64,000 nt of DNA from Pseudomonadota bacterium (GCA_018241265.1 JAFEEF010000040.1:1-64000); one strand, 5' to 3'; shown: positions 17,904-26,549, counted from the stretch's first letter. The notes: generated by a model not told the origin, from the letters alone. Made by a program: numbers and translations.

Positions 17904-18530
17904 TCAGGCGCCGGCTGGCGCGGGTGCGCGGTCGGCCGCGACGCTCGCGAGGCAAGCCGCCAGCAGCGGCGGCAGGTCGGCGACGAGACGGCTCTTGTGC
18001 ACGACCGGCACGCTCTCGAGCGCGAACGCGTAGGGGCGGCGGCGATCCTCGTCGAGCGACGTGATCACGACGAGGCGGCTGCGGCTGAACTCCGGATGAG
18101 AGCGCAGGCTCGTGATCAGCGTCGCGCCGTCGATGCCGGGCAGCAGGATGTCGACGATCAGCACGTCGGGCTGCAGTTGCCCATACATCGCGAGGCCGGC
18201 GATGCCGTCGTCGGCGACGTGCATCTCGGTCTGCGCGAAGTGCTCGCGCACCACCAGCGAGACCAGGTTCTGGAAGTGCGTCGAGTCTTCGATCAGCAGG
18301 ATGCGCGGCGTGTTGCGCGCGGCGCGGGTGCGCGCTGCGGCATGGCTGGCCGCGCGGCCGGCGCCCTGGCGCGTGGCGAGCCACTGATCGATCGAGGCGC
18401 GCGAGATGCGGCGGTGACCCCCGGGGGTCTTCCAGGCCTCGAGTTCGCCGCGGTCGACCATCAGCTGGACCGACCGGACGGCCATTCCGAGCAGCTTGGA
18501 GGCTTCTATCGTCGTGTAGTGATCCATCAC
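17904..18530 (-). CDS. Hybrid regulator: excisionase-type HTH plus receiver domain
   Basis: This 208-residue protein joins a MerR/excisionase-type helix-turn-helix (residues 4-52, YTTIEASKLLGM and WKTPGGHRRISRASIDQWL) to a receiver domain (about 75-190). The receiver keeps the acidic pair in LLIEDS, the phosphoacceptor Asp in VLIVDILLPGIDG, the Thr of VVITS and the Lys of VVHKSRL. DNA-binding first and receiver second is the reverse of the usual response-regulator order. No histidine kinase is nearby. It is followed by a strong terminator, so it is a single-gene transcript. A 13-base palindrome lies 52 bases upstream. Confidence 0.88.
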   Translation of the reverse strand: MMDHYTTIEASKLLGMAVRSVQLMVDRGELEAWKTPGGHRRISRASIDQWLATRQGAGRAASHAAARTRAARNTPRILLIEDSTHFQNLVSLVVREHFAQTEMHVADDGIAGLAMYGQLQPDVLIVDILLPGIDGATLITSLRSHPEFSRSRLVVITSLDEDRRRPYAFALESVPVVHKSRLVADLPPLLAACLASVAADRAPAPAGA

Positions 18531-18581
18531 AGGATAGCTTGGCCACTAGGATTGCGGTGTCGGCGATTTTGCCAGACGGGC

Positions 18582-18594
18582 CGACAAATTGTCG
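18582..18594. promoter_or_regulatory. Perfect 13-base palindrome upstream of the HTH-receiver gene
   Basis: CGACAA and TTGTCG flank a single central A in the 172-base gap between the HTH-receiver gene and ferredoxin-NADP reductase. It is placed like an operator of the first gene. No binding protein can be assigned. Confidence 0.4.
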
Positions 18595-18702
18595 TACGAA
18601 TACGGCGTGGTTTGCCCACTAATTCTTTCACCGGGTCCGCGCGTCCTGCATATCGAGCAGACCCCGCAGCAAAGCGGCCGCCCGGCTGTCAGCTCGATCG
18701 AT

Positions 18703-19479
18703 CTACTTTTCCACGAACGCGCGTTCGATCACATAGTCGCCGGCTTGACCGATGCCCTTGGAGATCGAAAACCCCATGCCGTCGAGCACCTTGCGCAGAT
18801 CGGCCAGCATCGACGGACCGCCGCAGATCATCGCCCGGTCGCGCTGCGGATCGAGCGGCGGCAGGCCGATGTCGCTGAACAGCTTGCCGATGGCGATCAG
18901 CGTCGTCAGGCGCCCCTGGTTGCGGAACGACTCCCGCGTCACCGTCGGGTAGTAGATCAGCTTGTCGCGCACCTGCTCGCCCAGATAGTCGTGCTGCGGC
19001 AGCTCGTCGGCGATGAAGTTCTGGTAGGCCAGCTCCGAGCCGATGCGCACGCCGTGCACGAGGATCACCTTCTCGAAGCGCTCGTAGGTGTCCGGGTCGC
19101 GGATGATGCTCATGAACGGCGCGAGGCCCGTGCCGGTCGCGAACAGATAGAGGTTCTTCCCGGGCAGCAGGTCGGTGATGACCAGCGTGCCGGTCGGCTT
19201 CTTGCCGATCAGCACCGGATCGCCGACCTTCAGATGCTGCAGGCGCGACGTCAGCGGGCCGTTCTCGACCTTGATGCTGAAGAACTCGAGCTGCTCGTCG
19301 TAGTGCGCGCTCGCGATGCTGTAGGCGCGCATCAGCGGCTTGCCTTCGACCTCGAGGCCGACCATCACGAAGTGGCCGCTTTCGAAGCGCAGCGCCTGGT
19401 TGCGCGTGCAGGTGAAGGTGAAGAGAGTCTCGTTCCAGTGGTGCACGCTCGTCACGCGCTCGACATCGAAGGCCGCCAT
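18703..19479 (-). CDS. fpr: Ferredoxin-NADP reductase
   Basis: Fpr transfers electrons between NADPH and ferredoxin or flavodoxin. The 258-residue protein shows the FAD-binding RAYSIASAHYDEQLEFFSIKV (residues about 50-70), the NADP-binding LYLFATGTGLAPFMSI near 115, and the C-terminal ...VIERAFVEK typical of bacterial subclass I reductases. The ATG at 19477-19479 matches the expected N-terminus (MAAFDVERVTSVHHWNETLF). It is 39 bases downstream of the enoyl-CoA hydratase gene stop on the same strand and could be read through from that operon, though it is usually independent. Confidence 0.94.
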   Translation of the reverse strand: MAAFDVERVTSVHHWNETLFTFTCTRNQALRFESGHFVMVGLEVEGKPLMRAYSIASAHYDEQLEFFSIKVENGPLTSRLQHLKVGDPVLIGKKPTGTLVITDLLPGKNLYLFATGTGLAPFMSIIRDPDTYERFEKVILVHGVRIGSELAYQNFIADELPQHDYLGEQVRDKLIYYPTVTRESFRNQGRLTTLIAIGKLFSDIGLPPLDPQRDRAMICGGPSMLADLRKVLDGMGFSISKGIGQAGDYVIERAFVEK

Positions 19480-19518
19480 CTCGTTGCTGTCCGTGGTCTG
19501 TAAGGGTTTACTCGGGCG

Positions 19519-20292
19519 TCATTGTCCTTCGAATTGCGCCGTGCGCCGTTCCTGAAAGGCCTTGATGCCTTCGTGACGGTCGCGTGCCTGCATGCAGACG
19601 ACGTGCAATTCGTTCTCGTAGCGCAGCCCGGCGGACAGCGGCATCTCGAGCGATGCCCGCACCGCCGCCTTCGCCGCCTGGGTCGCGACCGGGCTCCACT
19701 GCGCCATGCGGGCGGCCAGTTCGGCGGCGCGCGCATCGGCCGCGTCGTCGTCAAGCAGCTCGTCGACGAGGCCGATCGCGTGTGCTTCGTCGGCCGGGAT
19801 CGGATCGCCGACGAGCAGCATCTTCATCGCGCGGCCGACGCCCACGATGCGCGGCAGCATCTGCGACGCGCCGCCGCCGCCGACCCAGCCGCGCTGCACT
19901 TCCGGCGCGCCGAGCTTCGCGCTGCGGCCGGCGATGCGGAGGTCGGCGGCGAGCGCGATCTCGAGACCGCCGCCGAGCACCCAGCCGTGCAGCAGTGCGA
20001 TCACCGGCTTCCTGACGTCGCGCACGACCGCGGCGTATTCGATGCGGTTGCGGAACGCCCAGACGCCGCGGTCCTCGGCCAGCGCGTTCAGGTCGCTGCC
20101 GGCCGAGAACGCGCGCGTGCCGCCGCCGCGGACCAGCACGACGCGCACGTCGTCGCGCGCGTCGACCTCGCGGCAGGCGGCGGCGAGCGCGGCGGCCATC
20201 GCGGGCGTGATCGCGTTGTGCTTGTCGGGCCGGTCGAGGACGATCGTCGCGATCCGGTCGGCGACCTGCAGGTCGATGTGGTCGGTGGTCAC
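19519..20292 (-). CDS. Enoyl-CoA hydratase/isomerase family protein
   Basis: This 257-residue crotonase-fold protein has the oxyanion loop GGGTRAFSAGSDLNAL near residue 60 and HGWVLGGGLEIALAADLRIA near 105. Both usual catalytic glutamates are present (Glu of GGLEIA and Glu of GAPEV), which favours true hydratase activity. It is the last gene of the catabolic block, and its ATG overlaps the stop of the preceding dehydrogenase gene as ATGA. Its substrate is probably an acyl-CoA made by the CoA-transferase encoded upstream; that is an inference from context. Confidence 0.9.
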   Translation of the reverse strand: MTTDHIDLQVADRIATIVLDRPDKHNAITPAMAAALAAACREVDARDDVRVVLVRGGGTRAFSAGSDLNALAEDRGVWAFRNRIEYAAVVRDVRKPVIALLHGWVLGGGLEIALAADLRIAGRSAKLGAPEVQRGWVGGGGASQMLPRIVGVGRAMKMLLVGDPIPADEAHAIGLVDELLDDDAADARAAELAARMAQWSPVATQAAKAAVRASLEMPLSAGLRYENELHVVCMQARDRHEGIKAFQERRTAQFEGQ

Positions 20293-21173
20293 GCTGCGGG
20301 CTCCCGGGTGGCGCGGCGCGCGACCTCGCGCACCACGATCGCGACGTCGCGCTCGATCTCGCCGTGCCGGGCGAGCGCCTCGAAGCGCTCGATCACCGCG
20401 TCGAGCTGATCGAGCTTCAGATGCATGCCGCGCGCCAAGGCCGACGCGGTGCGCATGTCGCGCAACTGGTAGGCGGCCGGACTGCCCGGCTCGAAGTCGC
20501 CATGGACCATGCGCTCGCCGAGCACCCGCAGCACCTTCGAATCGCCGAAGCCGCCCATCAATGCCTGGCGCACCGCGGCCGGATCGGCGCCGCCGTGCTC
20601 GGCCAAGGTCAGCGCCTCGGCGATCGCGACCAGCGTGCCGCCGACGATCACCTGGTTCGCGAGCTTCGCGAGCTGGCCGCTGCCGGCCGGACCGAGCCAG
20701 GTCGCGGTGCCGAGCGGCGTGAACAGCGGTGCCGCCCGTTCATGGGCCGCAGGCTCGCCGCCGACGAGGATCGCGAGCGTGCCGTCGCGCGCACCGGGTT
20801 CGCCGCCGGAGACCGGCGCATCGAGGTACGCGTAGCCCAGCGCCGCGGCGCGTGCGGCCTGCGCACGTGCCGTCTCGACCGCGATCGAGCTCATCACGAC
20901 GACGAGCGCGTCGCGCGGCAACGCGGCGATGCCGGCCGGCTCGCCGAACAGCAGCGCATCGATCACCGGGCCGCCCGACAGCATCACGATCGCGGCATCG
21001 GCGCGGGTCAACGCGTCGCCGAGCCGGGCGACCGGCACGACGCCGTCGGCCGCCAGCACCTCGGCCTTCTGCGCCGTGCGGTTCCAGGCGCGCACGTCGA
21101 AGCCGGCACGCGCCAGCCGGCGGCCCAGGTGCGCGCCCATGATCCCGGTGCCGATGACCGCGACGCGCTTCAT
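20289..21173 (-). CDS. 3-hydroxyisobutyrate dehydrogenase family oxidoreductase
   Basis: This 294-residue NAD(P)-dependent beta-hydroxyacid dehydrogenase starts MKRVAVIGTGIMGAHLGRRL, with the GXGXXG dinucleotide motif at residues 8-13. It carries the substrate-loop motif DAPVSGGEPGARDGTLAI near 120 and the catalytic-lysine region GSGQLAKLANQVIVGG near 170. The ATG at 21171-21173 overlaps the stop of the upstream flavin oxidoreductase gene (ATGA), and its own stop overlaps the next start, so translation is chained. The real substrate is unknown. Confidence 0.92.
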   Translation of the reverse strand: MKRVAVIGTGIMGAHLGRRLARAGFDVRAWNRTAQKAEVLAADGVVPVARLGDALTRADAAIVMLSGGPVIDALLFGEPAGIAALPRDALVVVMSSIAVETARAQAARAAALGYAYLDAPVSGGEPGARDGTLAILVGGEPAAHERAAPLFTPLGTATWLGPAGSGQLAKLANQVIVGGTLVAIAEALTLAEHGGADPAAVRQALMGGFGDSKVLRVLGERMVHGDFEPGSPAAYQLRDMRTASALARGMHLKLDQLDAVIERFEALARHGEIERDVAIVVREVARRATREPAA

Positions 21174-22639
21174 GCGAGGTTGGCCGCCTTCTTGATCAGG
21201 GTCACGGTCGCCATCTCGGGCGACTTCTTGTAGTGCGCATCGAGCGGATAGCAGCCCGACACCAGGCCGTTGCGCGGTGCCGTCGTGCAATCGCTGAAGG
21301 TACGGCAGAGGCGCTTGCGCTGCACCGCCTTGCCGGCCAGCACGTCGGCCGGCAGCTCGGGATAGGCGAGCACCATGCGGCCGAGGCCGATCAGGTCGGT
21401 CCAGCCTTCGCGCACCAGCGCCTGCGCGACGTTCGGCAGGAACTCCTGCAGGTAGGTCAGGCCGCTCGCCATCACCATCAGCTCGGGGAAGGCTTCCTTC
21501 AGTTCGCGCGTCACCGACAGGTGCCGCATCACGCCGACCAGCGGATCCTCCGGCGGCTGGTAGCCGTCCGACGGCGGATAGAGCGCCGGCCGCGTCAGGT
21601 GCGGGTTGTAGTAGGGGCTGCCGAGCGTGATGTTGAACATCCGGATGCCGAGGTCGCGCGCGATCGCGAGCACCGCCTTGGTCTCGGTCAGGTCGATCTG
21701 CAGCGGATCGTTCTCCGACGACCCGAAGGTGTACGGGAACGGCGTCGTGTGCGGATCGGGCGTGCCGGGGCCGAGCGTGTCGGCGCCGCTCTGCTCGGGG
21801 TCGGGCCGGAACGACACGAAGTCGGCGGCCGACATGCGCATCCCGATCTTCAGGCCGGGCGCTTCGGCATGGATGCCGGCAACGATCTCGCGCAGGAACC
21901 GCGTGCGGTTCTCGAGCGAGCCGCCGAACTCGCCGGGCCGCGTCTTCGACGACAGGAACTCGTGGCCGAGGTAGCCGTGGCAATGCTTCAGGTCGACGAA
22001 GTCGTAGCCCAGCTTCTGCGCGCGCCGGGCGGCCACGACGTAGTCGTCGATCAGCGCGCGGATCTCGCCGTCGCTGAGGACGTGCACGTCGTCGTTCAGG
22101 CGGAACTTCGCGTCCAGCACCGGGTGCCGGTACAGGATCTTCGGCTCCATGCGCTTCTGGTCATAGGGCTTGCAGAAGCGCCCCGAATGCGTGAGCTGCA
22201 GGCCGACGACGAGGCCGCGGTCGTCGCCCATCGCCTCGCGGTGCGCGGCGACGAGCCCGTCGCGCAACTCGCCGATCGACGCTTCGGTCTCGGCCGTCAG
22301 CAAGAGCTGGTTCGGATTCGCGCGACCGTCGGGCCGCACCGCGACCGCTTCGCCGCCCCAGATGAACTTGGCGCCCGACAGGCCGAAGTGGCGCCAGCGC
22401 CGCCGCGTGTTGTCCGACGGATGGCCGGTCGTCTCGCCGTCCCAGCCCTCCATCGGCTGGATCGCGAAGCGGTTGCCGACCGTGAAGCCGTCGACGGCCA
22501 GCGGCTGCGCGAGCGGCGACGTCGGGCCTGATGCGACGATGTCGTCGCACGGCATCGCCAGGCCGAGCTGTTCGAGATTGGCGCGGAAGCCGGCCGGGCT
22601 TCCGAGGGACTTGACCTTGGCAAAGTCGCCGAACTTCAA
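21170..22639 (-). CDS. Old-yellow-enzyme family NADH:flavin oxidoreductase
   Basis: This 489-residue protein has the FMN-binding TIM-barrel pattern of the OYE family: NRFAIQPMEGWDGETTG near residue 55, LQLTHSGRFCKP near 145, DLKHCHGYLGHEFLS near 210, and a terminal phosphate-binding LIGLGRMVLAYP. It is longer than simple OYE proteins. Near the C-terminus cysteines in KRLCRTFSDCTTAPRNGLVS and GCYPLD might bind a metal or cluster, but they do not fit the classical 4Fe-4S pattern of dienoyl-CoA reductase. The start is probably the TTG at 22637-22639, nine bases after CGGAG; an upstream ATG at 22708 would overlap the TetR gene. Confidence 0.87.
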   Translation of the reverse strand: MKFGDFAKVKSLGSPAGFRANLEQLGLAMPCDDIVASGPTSPLAQPLAVDGFTVGNRFAIQPMEGWDGETTGHPSDNTRRRWRHFGLSGAKFIWGGEAVAVRPDGRANPNQLLLTAETEASIGELRDGLVAAHREAMGDDRGLVVGLQLTHSGRFCKPYDQKRMEPKILYRHPVLDAKFRLNDDVHVLSDGEIRALIDDYVVAARRAQKLGYDFVDLKHCHGYLGHEFLSSKTRPGEFGGSLENRTRFLREIVAGIHAEAPGLKIGMRMSAADFVSFRPDPEQSGADTLGPGTPDPHTTPFPYTFGSSENDPLQIDLTETKAVLAIARDLGIRMFNITLGSPYYNPHLTRPALYPPSDGYQPPEDPLVGVMRHLSVTRELKEAFPELMVMASGLTYLQEFLPNVAQALVREGWTDLIGLGRMVLAYPELPADVLAGKAVQRKRLCRTFSDCTTAPRNGLVSGCYPLDAHYKKSPEMATVTLIKKAANLA

Positions 22640-22670
22640 GGCGTGCGCTCCGAAGGATGAGGGGTGGGGA

Positions 22671-23318
22671 TCACGGCCGCAGGTAGCCGAGCACGACAGA
22701 GGCCGCATGCTCGCGCCGCTGCTTCAGCGCCATCGGCGTGTCCAGCGGCTGGCCGAACGCGGTCGACAGGGTCGCGCGGTTCGAGAAGTAGAAGTAGCTC
22801 AGCGACGCGATCGTCAGGTACAGGTCGAGCGCATCGACGCCGCGCCTGAAGAGGCCCGCCTTCGCGCCGGCCTTCAGGATCTTCGCGATCGTCTCGACCA
22901 GCGAGACATGCGCCTCGCGCAGCCGCGTCGACCGGCGCAGGAACTTCGCGCCGAGCATGTTCTCGCCGTTCAGCAGCCCGACCAGCCACGGATGGCTGTC
23001 GTAGTAGCCGAACTTGAACTCGACCAGCGCCTTGATGGCCTCGGGCGGCGCGAGCGCCTCGAGATCGAGCGCGGCTTCCTCGCGCCGCATGTCGATGTAC
23101 GCCTCCTCGAGCACGGCGACGTAGAGCCGCTCCTTGCTGTCGAAGTGGTAGTAGATCATGCGCTTGTTCGAGCGCGCGACCTCGGCGATCACGTCGATGC
23201 GCGCACCCGCGATCCCCTTGTCGGCGAACTCGGCGAGGGCTGCTGCAAGGATGCGCTGGCGCGACGAGTCCTCGTCGCGCACGGCGTTGGGGGCGGGTGC
23301 GGAGGCGGTGGCGGTCAT
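22671..23318 (-). CDS. TetR family transcriptional regulator
   Basis: This 215-residue regulator has the TetR N-terminal helix-turn-helix: QRILAAALAEFADKGIAGAR and then IDVIAEVARSNKRMIYYHFDSKERLY (residues about 20-65). The C-terminal ligand domain contains a YYDSHPWLVGLLNGENMLGAKF segment and is not assignable. It lies inside the catabolic block, 13 bases after the CoA-transferase gene and 31 bases before the OYE gene, all on the same strand. It is therefore the obvious candidate to bind the TAAC-TG-GTTA motif in front of the block. Confidence 0.93.
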   Translation of the reverse strand: MTATASAPAPNAVRDEDSSRQRILAAALAEFADKGIAGARIDVIAEVARSNKRMIYYHFDSKERLYVAVLEEAYIDMRREEAALDLEALAPPEAIKALVEFKFGYYDSHPWLVGLLNGENMLGAKFLRRSTRLREAHVSLVETIAKILKAGAKAGLFRRGVDALDLYLTIASLSYFYFSNRATLSTAFGQPLDTPMALKQRREHAASVVLGYLRP

Positions 23319-23331
23319 GGCGCGTGGTGAC

Positions 23332-24927
23332 CTAGCCCACTTCCGCCAGCCGCGCCGAACGCGCGACCGGCGCGCGCGCCGCGAGGTCGCGCGCCAGGCC
23401 CATGGCCTCGGGCCGGAACAGCCGCTCGTCCATCGTCTTCAGGTCCGCGGCGATCGCCGGCTTGAAGCCCATGTGCGCGAGGACGTCGCGTTCGAGGTCG
23501 GCGCCCGGCGCGATCTCGGTCAGCGTGATGCCCTGATCGGTGCCGCGGAATACCGCGCGCTCGGTGACGTACAGCACCTCCTGTCCGCGTGCGCGCGCAT
23601 AGCGGCCGCTGTAGGACAGCTGCACGAGCCGGTCGACGAACTTCGCCTCGCGGCCTTCCTGCACGACCTTGAATCGCCCGTCCGGCCATTCGAGCTTCAA
23701 GCCGCCGGCCGTGAAGGTGCCGCTGAAGATCATCTTCCTGGCACCCTGGCTGATGTTGATGAAGCCGCCCGGGCCGATGATGCGCGAGCCGAAGCGGCTG
23801 ACGTTGACGTTGCCGTCGCCGTCGACCTCGGCGAACGACAGGAACGCGAGGTCGAGCCCGCCGCCGTCGTAGAAGTCGAACTGGTACGGCTGGTCGATCA
23901 TCGCCCAGTAGTTGCGGCTCGCGCCGACCTCGTTGCCGCTCGCCGGCGCGCCGCCGATCAGGCCCTGCTCGTTGGTCAGCACCACCTGGTCGAGCACGCC
24001 TTCCTCGGCGCCGACCGTCGCGATGCCGGTCGAGATGCCCGAGCCGAGGTTGCACACCGCGCCCGGCACGAGCTCGAGCGCGGCGCGCCGCGCGATCACC
24101 TTGCGCGGATCGAACGGCAAGGGCGCGATGTGCGACAGCGGTACCTTCAGCTCGCCCGCATAGGTCGGGTCGTAGACGCTGACGTAGGTCTGGCGCTGCT
24201 CCGGGTCGACGACGACGAGGTCGATCATCATCCCGGGGATCTTCACCTGCTTGGCCGGCAGCAGGCCGCGCTGCGCGAGCCGCTTGACCTGCACGATCAC
24301 GACGCCGCCGGCCGCGCGCGTGGCCTGCGCCATCGACAGCATCTCGCCGAAGATCGCCTCGTGCTCCATCGTCACGTTGCCGTCCTCGTCGGCGGTCGTG
24401 CCGCGCAGCAGTGCGACGTCGATCTTGAACGGCTTGTAGTGCAGCCACTCCTGGCCGGCGACCTGCACGAGGTCGACCAGATCGTCCTTCGCGCAGGCGC
24501 TCTGCCGCCCGCCGCCATGGCGCGGATCGACGAAGGTGTGCAGCCCGGTGCGCGTGATGAGCCCGGGCCGGCCCGAGGCCATCTCGCGCATCAGCTGCGA
24601 GATCGCACCTTGCGGCAGGGTGTAGGCCTCGACCTCGTTGGCGAGCGCCATCGCCTCGACCTTGGGCGAGTCGACCAGGGTGCCGCAGACGATGCGCTTG
24701 AGCAGCCCCGGATGCGCGAAGCGCGACACGCCGCGCTCGCCGCGGTCGCCGAGGCCGACCGGATGCAGCGACGTGATGTCGCGCGGCAAACCTTCGGCGA
24801 GGAAGCGCCGCTCGAGCGCCGCGATCAAGGCTTCAGGCACGGCATGCCCGCCGCCCGAGCCGCCGATCACGATGGTGTCGCCCGAGTGGACGACCCGCAC
24901 GGCCGCTTCGGCGCTGACGACTCTCAT
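23332..24927 (-). CDS. Fused acetate/3-oxoacid CoA-transferase
   Basis: This 531-residue protein joins the two halves (subunits A and B) of a family I CoA-transferase, like YdiF. The first half contains TIVIGGSGGGHAVPEALIAA and the second NLGSGISTGIATVGAEEGVL followed by TNEQGLIGG, whose Glu is the expected covalent catalytic residue. The C-terminus has LTEIAPGADLERDVLAHMGF, common to the family. It moves CoA between acids in the cytoplasm; the acid is unknown. Its ATG overlaps the stop of the preceding hydratase gene as ATGA. Confidence 0.93.
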   Translation of the reverse strand: MRVVSAEAAVRVVHSGDTIVIGGSGGGHAVPEALIAALERRFLAEGLPRDITSLHPVGLGDRGERGVSRFAHPGLLKRIVCGTLVDSPKVEAMALANEVEAYTLPQGAISQLMREMASGRPGLITRTGLHTFVDPRHGGGRQSACAKDDLVDLVQVAGQEWLHYKPFKIDVALLRGTTADEDGNVTMEHEAIFGEMLSMAQATRAAGGVVIVQVKRLAQRGLLPAKQVKIPGMMIDLVVVDPEQRQTYVSVYDPTYAGELKVPLSHIAPLPFDPRKVIARRAALELVPGAVCNLGSGISTGIATVGAEEGVLDQVVLTNEQGLIGGAPASGNEVGASRNYWAMIDQPYQFDFYDGGGLDLAFLSFAEVDGDGNVNVSRFGSRIIGPGGFINISQGARKMIFSGTFTAGGLKLEWPDGRFKVVQEGREAKFVDRLVQLSYSGRYARARGQEVLYVTERAVFRGTDQGITLTEIAPGADLERDVLAHMGFKPAIAADLKTMDERLFRPEAMGLARDLAARAPVARSARLAEVG

Positions 24928-25739
24928 GGTTGCAAGGTCAGTTCGAGGCGGCCGAGGTCGCCGTAGTCGGCCACCAGCGCGAGCGGTTGCAGGACGGAAA
25001 GATCGACCGGCAGCGCGCCGGTGCAGGTGCCGGTCGTGACGACCTGTCCGGCGGCGAGGCCGCGCTCGGGATCGGGCGCGAGCGCATTGGCCATCAGCAC
25101 GACCGCGCCGACCGGATCGCCGCCGAGGATCGCGCGGCCGCTACCGCGTGCGAGCTCGCGCAGGCCGGCGCCGTCGCGTGCCGACAGCACGATCGAACGA
25201 TGCGCATAGTCGACGCCGCGCCAGTCGGATCGCGGCGGTCCGACGACGTAGGCGCCGTTGTTCAACGCATCGCCGAGCTCGAGCAGGGTCGAGCGTCCGG
25301 CCGGCACGCGTGCCGCGCACACTTCGATGCCGATGCGCAGCGCCGCTATCGCCGCTTCGACCTCGCTGCGCTCGTACGGCCGGTCGGGCCGCGGCGGCAG
25401 GTCGCGCGCCAGCTCGAAGGCGAACTCGCATTCGAGCTTCACCCAGGCCGGCCATTGCGCGAGCGACAAGGTCGCGGGGCTCTCGACGAACCAGGGCGCC
25501 AGCAGCGGCGCGGCGACGACGCCGGGCACCTCGGCCGCGCGCTGCGCTTCTGCCGTCAACGCCGAGACCTTCCAGCCGCGCACCGCGCCCAGTTGCGCGT
25601 TGACCGCGCGTTGCAGACGATAGGCCTCGGGCAGGTCGGCCGGCAGCCAGGCGTCCGGTACGCCGGCGAGAGCGCGGCCGGCGCGGCGCGCCGATGCGAG
25701 CGCCTCGGCCACCGTGGCGAGTGTGGTGTCGTCCATCAT
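24924..25739 (-). CDS. 2-keto-4-pentenoate hydratase family protein
   Basis: This 271-residue protein has the fumarylacetoacetase-like hydratase/decarboxylase fold: AYRLQRAVNAQLGAVRGWKVS near residue 38, LECEFAFELARDLP near 102 with the metal-binding glutamates, and TTGTCTGALPV near 235. It resembles MhpD/XylJ and related dienoate hydratases used in aromatic ring-cleavage pathways. Two ATG codons stand together; the ATG at 25737-25739 overlaps the stop of the upstream shikimate dehydrogenase-like gene. No ring-cleavage dioxygenase is in this block, so its substrate is uncertain. Confidence 0.88.
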   Translation of the reverse strand: MMDDTTLATVAEALASARRAGRALAGVPDAWLPADLPEAYRLQRAVNAQLGAVRGWKVSALTAEAQRAAEVPGVVAAPLLAPWFVESPATLSLAQWPAWVKLECEFAFELARDLPPRPDRPYERSEVEAAIAALRIGIEVCAARVPAGRSTLLELGDALNNGAYVVGPPRSDWRGVDYAHRSIVLSARDGAGLRELARGSGRAILGGDPVGAVVLMANALAPDPERGLAAGQVVTTGTCTGALPVDLSVLQPLALVADYGDLGRLELTLQP

Positions 25740-26530
25740 CGTGGTGCCTCGATGCGCATGAAGTCGAACATCAGGTCCATCTGGCAGTCGAGCATGTGGC
25801 GGCCCTGCTGGATCGCCAGGCCGCGCGCTTCGGCAGCGCGCAGCAGCGCGGTCTTCTCCGGCTTCATGATCACCTCCGCAACCAGCGTCGACGGCGCGAG
25901 GCCGCCGACGTCGATCGACTGGTCGTCGTCGTGCAGGCCGACGCTGGTCGCATTGACGACGATGTCGCAGCCGCGCGGATCCTTTGCGGCGACCTCGACG
26001 CGGCATCCGGGATAGGCGGCCTGGATGCGCCGCGCGAGATCGTCGGCCTTGGACGTGGTGCGGTTGTGGATCGTCAGCGCGCCGACGCCGGCACGCGCCA
26101 GCGCGAACCCGACCGCATGGCCGGCGCCGCCGGCACCGAACAGGAAGATGCGCTTGCCGGCGAGGTCTCGGCCGGCGGCCTGCAGCCCGCGCACGAAGCC
26201 GTGGCCATCGAACAGCTCGCCGACGAGGCGGCTGTCCGGGTCGCGTCGCACCGTGTTGACCGCGCCGACCAGGCGTGCCTCGCCGACCACTTCGTCGCAC
26301 AACGCGACCATCGCCTGCTTGTGCGGCGCCGTCACGACGAAGCCGCCGAGGTTCTCGAGCGCCTGCAGGCCGCGTATCGCCGCGCTGAAGCGCTCGGGTG
26401 TCGCATCGAACGGCAGGCTCACCGCATCGATGCCGTCGCGCTCGAAGCGCGCATTGAACGTCATCGGCACGCGCACGTGCCCGATCGGGTGGCCGATGAT
26501 GCCGTAGAGGCGGGTGGTGCCGGTGATCAT
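25736..26530 (-). CDS. Shikimate dehydrogenase-like oxidoreductase
   Basis: This 264-residue AroE-family protein has the substrate site GHPIGHVRVPMTFNA (residues about 13-27; the family usually has S-x-S before P), the catalytic-lysine segment GFVVTAPHKQAM near 63 and the nucleotide-binding FLFGAGGAGHAVGFAL near 130. The usual SXS serines are changed to HVRVP, which suggests a substrate other than shikimate. It is the first gene of the catabolic block and is probably not the biosynthetic AroE. Its promoter region has the repeated TAAC motif at 26550-26566. Confidence 0.88.
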   Translation of the reverse strand: MITGTTRLYGIIGHPIGHVRVPMTFNARFERDGIDAVSLPFDATPERFSAAIRGLQALENLGGFVVTAPHKQAMVALCDEVVGEARLVGAVNTVRRDPDSRLVGELFDGHGFVRGLQAAGRDLAGKRIFLFGAGGAGHAVGFALARAGVGALTIHNRTTSKADDLARRIQAAYPGCRVEVAAKDPRGCDIVVNATSVGLHDDDQSIDVGGLAPSTLVAEVIMKPEKTALLRAAEARGLAIQQGRHMLDCQMDLMFDFMRIEAPR

Positions 26531-26549
26531 CAGTAGCCTGATCGTGATG

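Noticed and set aside
18589-18599. TTGTCGTACGA matches the FadR-type consensus near the HTH-receiver gene
   Set aside because: No GntR regulator nearby, and chance matches of this seven-base consensus are expected.
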